A DNA stretch of 64,000 nucleotides from Pseudomonadota bacterium (GTDB lineage Bacteria > Pseudomonadota > Alphaproteobacteria > Rs-D84): assembly GCA_023402015.1 (NCBI GenBank), contig JAEXCU010000013.1:62001-126000 (forward strand), in the 5' to 3' direction. Below, in pieces: positions 17,591 to 25,580 of the stretch. The position numbers were made by a program, and so were the translations under genes. The notes beneath the pieces were generated by a model. That model was not told the origin of the DNA and did no database searches. It was given only the letters and a program-made list of their open reading frames with translations. Numbering within the stretch: the first letter of the stretch is position 1; every line of letters begins with the position of its first letter.

Positions 17591-18787
17591 ATGTCTGATA
17601 AAAAATTGACCCGCGATTTAAAATTAATGATTGTGTTTTCCAGTCTGCGCAAAATATCAGATTTGTTTTTGGGCACGTTTTTGATTTCGTTCATTATGCA
17701 ATTATCTGCAAATGAAATATTAAACATATCTTTGTATAAATTGTTTGAATATGTCGCAACCGCCGCCGGATATTTTCTGTTCGCCCATTGGTGCAAACGA
17801 TACAGCAAAGTTGCCGTCTTTGCCCTGAATGTTATCCCCAAAGCATTTGTTTTTGGTGCCATTATTTACCTGGGCGATAATGTTGTTAACTATGTCGTGG
17901 AATTGGGAATTTTAATTGGCCTGGGGGCGGCGATGTTCCATTTGCCAATGAACACCATGACTGGGGAAAAGGTTGCCGCGCCCGTTATGGGACGTTATTT
18001 GGGAATTAAAAATGCGGTGGATTATATGGTTAAAATTGTTGCGCCGGTTATGTTGGGTGCATTTATCACCGTTGGATCATATGTGGAAATCGCATATGTT
18101 TTGCTGGCGTTATCCATTGTGGAATTTGGGTTAACGTTCTTTTTATCGCCGTCGCGGCACCGCAGCCGCAAGCCAATTGATTTTTCAGGATTTTTTGCCT
18201 GTATGATGCGATTTGCAATATTGCGTAAATTGTTTTTGTTGGAAATCCTGCGCGGTTTCAGCATCGGATTGTTGGGCACAATCATTCCAATGTACACGGT
18301 TTACATGTTTCATACGGACCTGAACCTGGGGATATTTACGACAATATTTGCAATTTGTTCCATTTTAACATCACTGTTATTGGGAAAATATGGCCGTCAA
18401 AAAACGCAACCAAAGATGTTATGGATTTGCATGGTTGTAATATTGTTCGGATTGTCCCTGTTTGTTTTCCATACAACGCCGGCCACATTCTTGGTTTATA
18501 ATTTCGTATATGCAACGGCAATTTGCGTACTGAATTTAATCGCAGATACCAACATGTTTAATCTGTCTAAATCGCGGTGCGTGACGGTAAATCACAAGAT
18601 AGAATATTTTGTATTTCGTGATTTTGCATTATTCATCGGTCGGTGGATTGGATTTGTCTGCCTGATGTACATTGGTGTATTTGGCAACGCGTCCTGGTTG
18701 CGTTATTTATTGGTTGTAATTACTGCATCAATCTTGGCATCGGGGGCAGTATCGGTCAAAATTTCCCAACATATCCGCGGGCGGTAA
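17591..18787 (+). CDS. Major-facilitator-type membrane permease
   Basis: A 398-residue integral membrane protein with about 11-12 hydrophobic segments and a central cytoplasmic loop rich in Arg/Ser (SRHRSRKPID, about 195-205). An MFS-like motif A is weakly present (MGRYLGIKNAVDY, about 135). The substrate is not evident. It precedes oleate hydratase by 81 bp on the same strand, but that gene has its own strong ribosome-binding site and probably its own promoter. Confidence 0.7.
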   Translation: MSDKKLTRDLKLMIVFSSLRKISDLFLGTFLISFIMQLSANEILNISLYKLFEYVATAAGYFLFAHWCKRYSKVAVFALNVIPKAFVFGAIIYLGDNVVNYVVELGILIGLGAAMFHLPMNTMTGEKVAAPVMGRYLGIKNAVDYMVKIVAPVMLGAFITVGSYVEIAYVLLALSIVEFGLTFFLSPSRHRSRKPIDFSGFFACMMRFAILRKLFLLEILRGFSIGLLGTIIPMYTVYMFHTDLNLGIFTTIFAICSILTSLLLGKYGRQKTQPKMLWICMVVILFGLSLFVFHTTPATFLVYNFVYATAICVLNLIADTNMFNLSKSRCVTVNHKIEYFVFRDFALFIGRWIGFVCLMYIGVFGNASWLRYLLVVITASILASGAVSVKISQHIRGR

Positions 18788-18868
18788 ATCCCAGGCAAAG
18801 CATCCTGTTATTCATGTATTAATTCTGTATTAACCTGGACGTGTATAAAAACACCAAAAGGAGGATAC

Positions 18869-20641
18869 ATGTATTTCAGCAATGGAAATTACGAAGCATT
18901 TGCCAACCCGCAAAAGCCCAAAGATGTGGATAAAAAATCTGCATACATTATCGGCGGCGGTCTGGCGGGATTGGCCGCGGCGGTATTTTTAATTCGCGAT
19001 GGTAAAATGGCCGGCAAAAAAATCCAAATTTTTGAAGAACTGGATTTGGCCGGTGGCAGTATGGACGGAATTTTAAATCCCCAACGTGGATACATCATTC
19101 GTGGCGGCCGCGAAATGGAGGCCCACTTTGAAACCCTGTGGGATTTATTCCGGTCCATTCCGTCATTGGAAAACCAAGACGTATCTGTGTTGGATGAATT
19201 TTATTGGCTGAACAAATCCGACCCCAGTTTTTCACATTGCCGTGTTATTGAAAACCGGGGCAAACGCATGAAGTCTGATGGTAAATTAACCCTGACCCAG
19301 GGGGCCATTCGGGAACTGATTGACCTGGCCCTGACGCCCGAAGAAGATTTGCAAGATGTTCAGATTGACCAGGTGTTCAGTGAAGAATTCTTTGAATCAA
19401 ATTTCTGGTTGTATTGGGCGACAATGTTTGCATTTGAAAAATGGGCGTCTGCAATGGAAATGCGGCGCTATATTTTGCGCTTTATTCATCATGTGGGAAC
19501 ATTGGCTGATATGTCTGCATTAAAGTTCACAAAATATAATCAATATGAATCACTGATTACGCCATTGGTGAAATGGTTGGAAAAACAGGGTGTGAAATTT
19601 CATTACGACACGCGCGTGATAAATGTTCTGATTGATTCCACGCCTGACAGAAAGGTTGCCCAGAAAATTCAATTAACCAAGGGTGGCAAAAAACGGGAAA
19701 TATCACTGACCCCAGATGATTTGGTCTTTATTACCAACGGTTCCATTACCGAAAGTACAACGTATGGCGACAATGATACGCCCGCATCGCAAAAACATGA
19801 ACTGGGGGGCAGTTGGGAATTATGGAAAAACATTGCGGCCCAGGACCCAGAATTTGGACATCCGGAAAAGTTCTGTGAAAATATCCCGGCGGCAAACTGG
19901 GTAATGTCTGCAACGATAACATTGACGGACGACCGTGTTGTGCCGTATATTAAACGCATCTGTAAAAAAGACCCGCACAGCGGATCAATCGTCAGCAGTG
20001 GCCCCGTTACAATCAAGGATTCCAATTGGCTGTATGGATTCAGCATTTCGCGTCAACCGCATTTCCGCAGTCAAAAACCAAACGAATTGATTGTTTGGAC
20101 GTATGGGTTGTTGTCCGATACCCCGGGCAATTACGTGCGCAAAAAAATTGCAGACTGCACGGGCGCAGAATTGTGCGCGGAATGGTTGTATCATATCGGT
20201 GTGCCAATGGCCGAAATAGATGACATTGCGCATCACAGTGCAAATACTGTCCCGTCCCATATGCCGTATATCACGACGTATTTTATGCCACGCGCACTGG
20301 GCGACCGGCCGTTGGTGGTGCCACGGGGCGCAGTTAATTTCGCATTTATCGGAAACTATGCAGAAACGGTTCGCGATACAGTGTTTACCACCGAATATTC
20401 CGTCCGCACCGCGATGGAGGCCGTGTACACATTACTGAACGTTGATCGTGGTGTGCCCGAAGTATTTGATTCTTGCTTTGACGTTCGTGTATTGTTGCGC
20501 AGTATTTATTACCTGAACGACAAAAAGAAATTAAGCGAAATAGACCTGCCTTGGTTTATGAAAGTTCTGGAAAAACGCGGAATGAAGAAAATCCAAGATA
20601 CGTATCTGGAACAATTATTAAAACAGGCAGATTTGGTTTAA
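18869..20641 (+). CDS. ohyA: Oleate hydratase
   Basis: A 590-residue FAD protein of the myosin-cross-reactive-antigen family. The dinucleotide fold IIGGGLAGLAAA is at about 27-38, followed by the family signatures GGSMDG, RGGREMEAHFE (catalytic Glu region) and NFWLYWATMFAFE. It hydrates the cis-9 double bond of oleate and similar fatty acids to 10-hydroxy acids, often a detoxification of host or dietary unsaturated lipids in gut bacteria. The start follows a perfect AAGGAGG. Length and motif order are normal. A terminator follows at 20681. Confidence 0.95.
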   Translation: MYFSNGNYEAFANPQKPKDVDKKSAYIIGGGLAGLAAAVFLIRDGKMAGKKIQIFEELDLAGGSMDGILNPQRGYIIRGGREMEAHFETLWDLFRSIPSLENQDVSVLDEFYWLNKSDPSFSHCRVIENRGKRMKSDGKLTLTQGAIRELIDLALTPEEDLQDVQIDQVFSEEFFESNFWLYWATMFAFEKWASAMEMRRYILRFIHHVGTLADMSALKFTKYNQYESLITPLVKWLEKQGVKFHYDTRVINVLIDSTPDRKVAQKIQLTKGGKKREISLTPDDLVFITNGSITESTTYGDNDTPASQKHELGGSWELWKNIAAQDPEFGHPEKFCENIPAANWVMSATITLTDDRVVPYIKRICKKDPHSGSIVSSGPVTIKDSNWLYGFSISRQPHFRSQKPNELIVWTYGLLSDTPGNYVRKKIADCTGAELCAEWLYHIGVPMAEIDDIAHHSANTVPSHMPYITTYFMPRALGDRPLVVPRGAVNFAFIGNYAETVRDTVFTTEYSVRTAMEAVYTLLNVDRGVPEVFDSCFDVRVLLRSIYYLNDKKKLSEIDLPWFMKVLEKRGMKKIQDTYLEQLLKQADLV

Positions 20642-20680
20642 TTAACACGATAAAAAATGTCATTTATAATCATCATAAAT

Positions 20681-20712
20681 AAAAACAGGCGATTAATTCG
20701 CCTGTTTTTATT
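20681..20712 (+). terminator. Terminator after oleate hydratase
   Basis: Arms AAAAACAGGCGA/TCGCCTGTTTTT, loop TTAAT, then ATTTT. It works in both directions. Confidence 0.8.
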
Positions 20713-20733
20713 TTGGCAGCCCCAACCAGATTC
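20706..20733 (-). repeat. Duplicate of the tRNA-Glu 3' end
   Basis: 28 bp identical to 20961-20988, which covers the T-tract and the last 20 bases of tRNA-Glu including CCA. The 255-bp interval between copies contains a segment (20766-20812) resembling the intervals downstream of tRNA-Asp and tRNA-His. It looks like an attachment-site duplication. Confidence 0.8.
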
Positions 20734-20811
20734 CCTCGGCATAAAATGCCTGCGGGGAAACCGTAACGGCTTGATTGCGCTGCGCTTATCTCGCCTACTT
20801 GTTTTCGCACA

Positions 20812-20865
20812 GTGTCAAATTTTGTGTCAAATTTTGTGTCAAATTTTGTGCAAATTTTGTGTAAA
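20812..20865. repeat. 12-bp tandem repeat
   Basis: GTGTCAAATTTT three times, then GTGCAAATTTT, then a decayed GTGTAAAAAT. It lies inside the interval between the two tRNA-Glu 3' ends. There are no spacers, so this is not a CRISPR. Confidence 0.85.
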
Positions 20866-20940
20866 AATATGCTAAAAAATGTCAAAAAATGACGATTTGG
20901 GAAACAAATTATTAAACTATTGGGAAACGATAAATAATAA

Positions 20941-20964
20941 AAAACCGCAGAAATCTGCGGTTTT
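20941..20964 (-). terminator. Terminator of tRNA-Glu
   Basis: Arms AAAACCGCAG/CTGCGGTTTT with loop AAAT, 5 bp downstream of the tRNA on the minus strand, with an A/T-run for the U-tract. Confidence 0.8.
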
Positions 20965-20968
20965 ATTT

Positions 20969-21044
20969 TGGCAGCCCCAACCAGATTCGAACTGGTGTTC
21001 TCGCCTTGAAAGGGCGGTGTCCTAGGCCTCTAGACGATGGGGCC
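20969..21044 (-). tRNA. tRNA-Glu (anticodon TTC)
   Basis: 76 nt including encoded CCA. Anticodon loop CTTTCAA, T-arm ACCAG/CTGGT with loop TTCGAAT, acceptor GGCCCCA/TGGGGCT with a G-T closing pair. Confidence 0.94.
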
Positions 21045-21143
21045 AAAACTGCCACATTAATGAATTTATTCAATCCAAAAATGCTGGCAAATTATAACTG
21101 GCATTTTTTCTGTTGTCAAGTCAAAACGATGCCAGTTTTTCAT

Positions 21144-21599
21144 TTAGTTTTGTGCCGGGGCGGGTTGTACAACCTCTACTGCGGTGGTTTCTTCAACAAC
21201 TTCGCCCGGGATGGTGTCAACCTGCTGAAAAACAATTTCTTTGCCCGCGCCGTTCTTTAATGTCAGGCGGCCGTCTTTTAAATCATATGTTTCAACGGTT
21301 GACATAAACTGGAAATAATCTTGCTCTGTTTGCATTGCGTCCATTGGTCCCATCATCATTGTGGATGCCATTGGGCCGAATGCAATTTTGTTGCCGGATA
21401 CTTCATATGGTCCGTTGTACAGATTTACAACACGACCGTTAACGCGCATTTCTGACGGGTCAAAAGACAAAATGATGTTTGTGCCTGTTGCATCAGAAAC
21501 AAAGTTTGCACCCTTTAATGCCGCCGGGTTTGGTGTTTTGTCATTGCATGCCGCCAATGCCAAAATTCCCGCCGCCAGTGCAAATGGTTTTATGTTCAT
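21144..21599 (-). CDS. META-domain lipoprotein (HslJ-like)
   Basis: Start at 21599 (AAGGGAG ribosome-binding site), 151 residues. Signal peptide with lipobox LAAC, then a META/HslJ-type domain: GTNIILSFDPSEMRVNGR, NLYNGPYEVSGNKIAFGPMASTMMMGP. That pattern (inner strand, NxYxGxY, sT.m) is typical of heat-shock HslJ-type envelope proteins. The C-terminus is Val/Glu/Pro-rich. It is probably outer-membrane anchored in the periplasm; a stress or META-type binding role is inferred. Confidence 0.72.
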   Translation of the reverse strand: MNIKPFALAAGILALAACNDKTPNPAALKGANFVSDATGTNIILSFDPSEMRVNGRVVNLYNGPYEVSGNKIAFGPMASTMMMGPMDAMQTEQDYFQFMSTVETYDLKDGRLTLKNGAGKEIVFQQVDTIPGEVVEETTAVEVVQPAPAQN

Positions 21600-21673
21600 T
21601 ATTTTTCTCCCTTGGTTGGTATGCCAAGTATAACATATTGTCAATCATAGTAAATGTTATTTTATACCCAATG

Positions 21674-21702
21674 AAAAACGCACCCGAATGGATGCGTTTT
21701 TT
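21674..21702. terminator. Terminator hairpin upstream of the META lipoprotein
   Basis: Arms AAAAACGCA(C)CC/GG(A)TGCGTTTTT, loop GAAT. It ends minus-strand transcription coming from the tRNA-Asp module. Confidence 0.7.
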
Positions 21703-21706
21703 ATTG

Positions 21707-21725
21707 TCTGGCGGGATTGAAGGGG
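21707..21725 (-). repeat. Duplicate of the tRNA-Asp 3' end
   Basis: 19 bp (TCTGGCGGGATTGAAGGGG) identical to 21895-21913, the 3' end of tRNA-Asp. The 188-bp interval contains GGTTCAAACTGTGCGTTGCTTGTTTTC-like sequence at 21771-21810 that aligns with the interval downstream of tRNA-His. Confidence 0.8.
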
Positions 21726-21861
21726 TTGTAAATTCCCACCGCTGTGCGGCGGGCCCCTTTCGGCTTGTACGGTTCAAACTGTGCGTTGCTTGTTTTCACC
21801 AACTTCGCACACGAACCCTCTGCTTGGGTTCGCGCCCCTGGCATATTCATCAAGACAAATA

Positions 21862-21889
21862 AAAAACGTATCTTAAAAGATACGTTTTT
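21862..21889 (-). terminator. Terminator of tRNA-Asp
   Basis: Arms AAAAACGTATCTT/AAGATACGTTTTT with a 2-base centre, 8 bp past the tRNA 3' end. Confidence 0.8.
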
Positions 21890-21896
21890 ATTTATC

Positions 21897-21973
21897 TGGC
21901 GGGATTGAAGGGGCTCGAACCCTCGACCTTCTGCGTGACAGGCAGACGCTCTAACCAGCTGAGCTACAACCCC
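21897..21973 (-). tRNA. tRNA-Asp (anticodon GTC)
   Basis: 77 nt including encoded CCA. Anticodon loop CTGTCAC in stem CTGC/GCAG, T-loop TTCGAGC, acceptor GGGGTTG/CAATCCC. Confidence 0.93.
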
Positions 21974-22035
21974 TGAAAGCCCACATATCTTATACTGACT
22001 GATAAATAATTGCAAGTATTTTTTTCATAAAAAAT

Positions 22036-22063
22036 AAAAATCCCCCATTGGGGGGATTTTTTT
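22036..22063 (-). terminator. Terminator of gap
   Basis: Arms AAAAATCCCCC/GGGGGATTTTT with loop ATTG, 14 bp past the gap stop codon on the minus strand; it can also serve the + strand. Confidence 0.82.
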
Positions 22064-22076
22064 ATTTGTGGGATGA

Positions 22077-23078
22077 TTATTTAATCAGTTTTCCCATTGC
22101 AACGGCGGTATCACTCATGCGGTTAGAGAATCCCCATTCGTTGTCATACCATGCGCTGACATGAACCAATTTATCGCCAACAACCTTGGTCTGTCCGGCG
22201 TCAAAAATGGAACTGTGCGCGTCGTGCGTGAAATCAACGGATACCAATGGTTTGTCATTGTATCCGAACGTGCGGGATTCGGCTGCCTTCATTGCGGCAT
22301 TGACGGCTTCAACTGTTGCATCTTTTTCCAGATTAACAATTAATTCCACCACAGAAACGTCAGGGGTCGGAACGCGTATTGCAATGCCATCCAATTTACC
22401 CGCCAAATCTGGCAGTACCAGGCCAATTGCCTTGGCGGCGCCGGTGCTGGTTGGAATCATTGACAATGCAGCGGCGCGTGCGCGACGGAAATCTTTGTGA
22501 TTTTTATCCAACAATTGCTGGTCGCCGGTATATGCGTGAACGGTTGTCATCCAACCGGAAACAATGCCGAATGTGTTATCCAAAACCTGGGCCACCGGGG
22601 CCAGACAGTTTGTTGTACAAGATGCATTGGAAACGATTAAATCCGCACTGGTCAATGTGTCTTGGTTAACGCCGTAAACGATTGTTGCGTCTGCGCCCGC
22701 AGATGGTGCAGATACCAACACGCGTTTTGCGCCGCGTTCCAGGTGAACACGTGCCTTGTCCGCGGCGGTGAACAGACCGGTGCATTCCATAACAACGTCA
22801 ATATTCATTTCGCCCCATGGCAATTGTTCTGGGTCGCGTTGGGCAATGCATTTGATTTTCTGATTGCCGACGATAATTGTGTCGCCGTCTAATTTTACAT
22901 CCATTGGCAATTTTCCATGTACGGAATCGTATTCCAACAAATATGCATTTTGTTCGGCCGGGGCCAAATCGTTAACTGCAACAAATTCAATATCTTCGCG
23001 GCCAGATTCCAATGCAGCGCGCAAAACCAAACGGCCGATACGGCCAAATCCGTTAATGGCAACTCTTACTTTTGACAT
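22077..23078 (-). CDS. gap: Glyceraldehyde-3-phosphate dehydrogenase, type I
   Basis: 333 residues from the ATG at 23078 (AAAGGAA ribosome-binding site). NAD-binding INGFGRIGR at the N-terminus, catalytic Cys in SNASCTTNCLAP, and the C-terminal SWYDNEWG-like AWYDNEWGFSNR. It interconverts glyceraldehyde-3-phosphate and 1,3-bisphosphoglycerate in glycolysis/gluconeogenesis. An in-frame ATG at 23111 is unlikely because it adds a polar non-conserved leader. Single-gene unit. Confidence 0.95.
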   Translation of the reverse strand: MSKVRVAINGFGRIGRLVLRAALESGREDIEFVAVNDLAPAEQNAYLLEYDSVHGKLPMDVKLDGDTIIVGNQKIKCIAQRDPEQLPWGEMNIDVVMECTGLFTAADKARVHLERGAKRVLVSAPSAGADATIVYGVNQDTLTSADLIVSNASCTTNCLAPVAQVLDNTFGIVSGWMTTVHAYTGDQQLLDKNHKDFRRARAAALSMIPTSTGAAKAIGLVLPDLAGKLDGIAIRVPTPDVSVVELIVNLEKDATVEAVNAAMKAAESRTFGYNDKPLVSVDFTHDAHSSIFDAGQTKVVGDKLVHVSAWYDNEWGFSNRMSDTAVAMGKLIK

Positions 23079-23181
23079 TTTTATTTCCTTTCGTTTTATA
23101 TTATTGGACAAGTTATAATAGCACCATAAACACGCATATTACAATTGAATTTTGATATTTCGCCATTTATAATCAAACCAA

Positions 23182-24048
23182 ATGAAAACATATGATTCAT
23201 ATATTATTGCGGGCCCGACGGCATCGGGTAAATCTGACCTGGCACATAGATTGGCGGGTCAGGTCGGCGGGGTGGTCATAAACTGCGACAGTGTGCAAAT
23301 ATATCGCGGAATTGAAAACATATCGGCCAGTCCATTTGCCGGTCGCGAATTGCGTGATGAAATTGATGGCGTCCCGTACAGGTTGTTTTCCATATTGGAT
23401 TTGTCGCAACAAATTTCTGTGGCGGATTTTCTGGAATTGGCACGTCGTGAATATGACACGGCCATCCGTGCCGGTCGCGTACCAATTTTTGTCGGTGGCA
23501 CCGGATATTATATAAATGCGATTATAAATGGGATTTCGCCCATGCCAGATGTTTGTGCGGCCAACCGTGCACGTGCACGTGATATGGTTGCGGCGGATAT
23601 AGATGCCGCCCGAAAATTATTACCCGATGATTTTGCCGCCACAGACCCGCAACGTACGGCACGCGCACTGGAAGTTTTTTTTGAAACAGGTCGTCATTTA
23701 GCGGAATTTCAATCTTTGCCGCGGACCGGTGCAATTGTTCCGACGCCACATCGTATATTGATAAATCCCGACCCGGATGTATTACGTGCCCGCATCGCGG
23801 CGCGAATTCCAAAAATGCTGGCCGGTGGTGCGGTGGACGAAGCCCAGGTGATAATAGACGCCGGACTGAATGAAAACCGCGCGATTGGCGCGGCCGTACT
23901 GTGTCAAATGTTGCGTGGTCAAATTACGAACGATGAATGCATTGCAAAATGGATAACCCAGACAAACCAATATGCAAAACGGCAACGAACATGGTTCAGA
24001 ACCCAATTCGTGGCGGATACAGAAATTAATGATGCATATTTGGTTTAG
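23182..24048 (+). CDS. miaA: tRNA dimethylallyltransferase
   Basis: 288 residues. P-loop AGPTASGKSDLA at about 8-19, INCDSVQIYR (DSxQ motif) and VGGTGYYINAI are MiaA hallmarks. It adds a dimethylallyl group to A37 of tRNAs reading U-starting codons. The start lacks a clear ribosome-binding site. Its last 4 bases overlap the convergent gene. Confidence 0.92.
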   Translation: MKTYDSYIIAGPTASGKSDLAHRLAGQVGGVVINCDSVQIYRGIENISASPFAGRELRDEIDGVPYRLFSILDLSQQISVADFLELARREYDTAIRAGRVPIFVGGTGYYINAIINGISPMPDVCAANRARARDMVAADIDAARKLLPDDFAATDPQRTARALEVFFETGRHLAEFQSLPRTGAIVPTPHRILINPDPDVLRARIAARIPKMLAGGAVDEAQVIIDAGLNENRAIGAAVLCQMLRGQITNDECIAKWITQTNQYAKRQRTWFRTQFVADTEINDAYLV

Positions 24049-24602
24049 CGTTTGTTCTGGCGAACCGTTTCCAATGTAAATATTGATTGAACTTCGCGCA
24101 TGATTTTTAAATCTTTGCGTGCCTGGCGCAGTGCATTTTCCCGTTTTTCCGCATTGCGGTATTGTGGATTGCGCCGACGTTTTTCGCGTTTTTCACGTTG
24201 TTTGGCAAACAGATTTTGTATAAAGGCATTGTTCACAAACAATGTGTTTTTCAGTTTTTCTTTTTCCTGTTTGCGCAATTCTTTGCGGGCCCGGTTGGAT
24301 ATTGGCAACGCGTGGCCATGCATTGTGAACGCAGATAAATAATCCGCCATTTGGGTTGTCAAAGAATCCAAAAATTGGGGATCTGTATATTTGCCTTCCT
24401 GGCTGGGCAGTGTTGAAATAAATATTTTGGTTTTAAAAATTAAAAACTTTTCTGCGGCGGCGGAATATGGTACCGCTTCGCGCCATTTGTTTCGGGTGGT
24501 GGCCTGACTCATATAAGAAGCACCAAACTGTTCCAAAAATTCACTGGTTATTGTGCGTGTGTAATCGTTAAATGTTATATCCACTGCAGATTTGCGTCCC
24601 AT
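24045..24602 (-). CDS. Basic helical hypothetical protein
   Basis: A 185-residue soluble protein. The C-terminal half is very basic and helical (RKELRKQEKEKLKN, KQREKREKRRRNPQYR), suggesting nucleic-acid or ribosome contact. No known domain. It may be a single gene; the stop overlaps the miaA stop. Confidence 0.55.
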   Translation of the reverse strand: MGRKSAVDITFNDYTRTITSEFLEQFGASYMSQATTRNKWREAVPYSAAAEKFLIFKTKIFISTLPSQEGKYTDPQFLDSLTTQMADYLSAFTMHGHALPISNRARKELRKQEKEKLKNTLFVNNAFIQNLFAKQREKREKRRRNPQYRNAEKRENALRQARKDLKIMREVQSIFTLETVRQNKR

Positions 24603-24682
24603 GATTGCCCCCTGATATAATGGTTTTTTAATAAATAGGACAAAATTCGGACTTTGTCAAGTGTCGTGTAGAAATTTATAGA

Positions 24683-25516
24683 TTATTTGTCAGATTTTGC
24701 AGTTTTCGTGGTTGTACGCCCACGGGATTTTACAATTTTTTTGTCTGTTTTTGGTTTTTGGGGGCGGACGTCTGTGGTTTTATCGGTTTTTGATGCGTTT
24801 GCCTGTTTATTCATTGAATAATATTCCAGCATTACCGCAATTAAAATGCCCGATTCCTGCATATTCTTGGAAAAAGCAATAACATTGTGAAATTCTGTTT
24901 CCAGTGTGCCCCATCCGGAATATTCCCAATCAATCAGGCCGACAATATCCATGGTTTTGCGATTAACAATAATATTATTGCATATGTCGTTATGATTCCA
25001 ACCGTCCCCGTCCTGGGTTCGCAGGTCTTCTATTTCAGCCGGGCGGGCATTATGAACCGCGGTGATAAATTCGGCCAATTGGCGGCCCCATTTCCAACTG
25101 TTTCTGGAAATTGTGCGTAATGAAAATGTATTCAGGTTTTTCCCCGGTATAAAATCATATTTGTAATACGTATATCCGCCCGCACGGACAATGTCAATTT
25201 TGGGAATACGCAGTGGCGATATATCTGCAAATGCATCGGTTATACGCTTTTCACGCATAATATGATCCGCCGGTATTGATTTGTCGTAAAATTTACGAAT
25301 TTTGAAAACGTATTTTTTGTCCACAATAAATCCGATATTCCATCCGCCCTTTATCATTTTTGTATGACGAAAATTCAATTCCGGGAATGCCGCCCGCAGT
25401 GCACGGTATTTATTGCGCCAATCGTATAATTTCACCGTGCGAATTTGATTACGTTTTTGTTTACTGGGGATAAAGTTGCACAAGAAATCACATGTTTCAA
25501 AAAATAGTTTCCACAT
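24683..25516 (-). CDS. APH-family kinase-like protein
   Basis: A 277-residue protein. The N-terminus (CNFIPSKQKRNQIRTVKLYD) resembles leaders of cell-surface polysaccharide enzymes. The middle has the phosphotransferase pattern: catalytic loop WNHNDICNNIIVN (HxDxxxxN with N for H-x-D, i.e. H-N-D) at about 172 and the metal-binding IDWEYSGWG at about 195. So it probably phosphorylates a small molecule or sugar, such as an LPS-core or choline-type substrate. The last 45 residues are a Lys/Thr-rich basic tail of low complexity. Confidence 0.7.
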   Translation of the reverse strand: MWKLFFETCDFLCNFIPSKQKRNQIRTVKLYDWRNKYRALRAAFPELNFRHTKMIKGGWNIGFIVDKKYVFKIRKFYDKSIPADHIMREKRITDAFADISPLRIPKIDIVRAGGYTYYKYDFIPGKNLNTFSLRTISRNSWKWGRQLAEFITAVHNARPAEIEDLRTQDGDGWNHNDICNNIIVNRKTMDIVGLIDWEYSGWGTLETEFHNVIAFSKNMQESGILIAVMLEYYSMNKQANASKTDKTTDVRPQKPKTDKKIVKSRGRTTTKTAKSDK

Positions 25517-25580
25517 ATATTAATCCATTTGATAGGTTTGTATAAATGGTATTGAAAAAAACGAAAAAAACAAGTACTTT

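Noticed and set aside
20812..20865. Possible CRISPR array
   Set aside because: The 12-bp units are directly adjacent with no spacers and no cas genes are present.
21701..22015. 104-residue minus-strand frame over tRNA-Asp
   Set aside because: It runs through a tRNA gene, two terminators and the duplicated tRNA 3' end.
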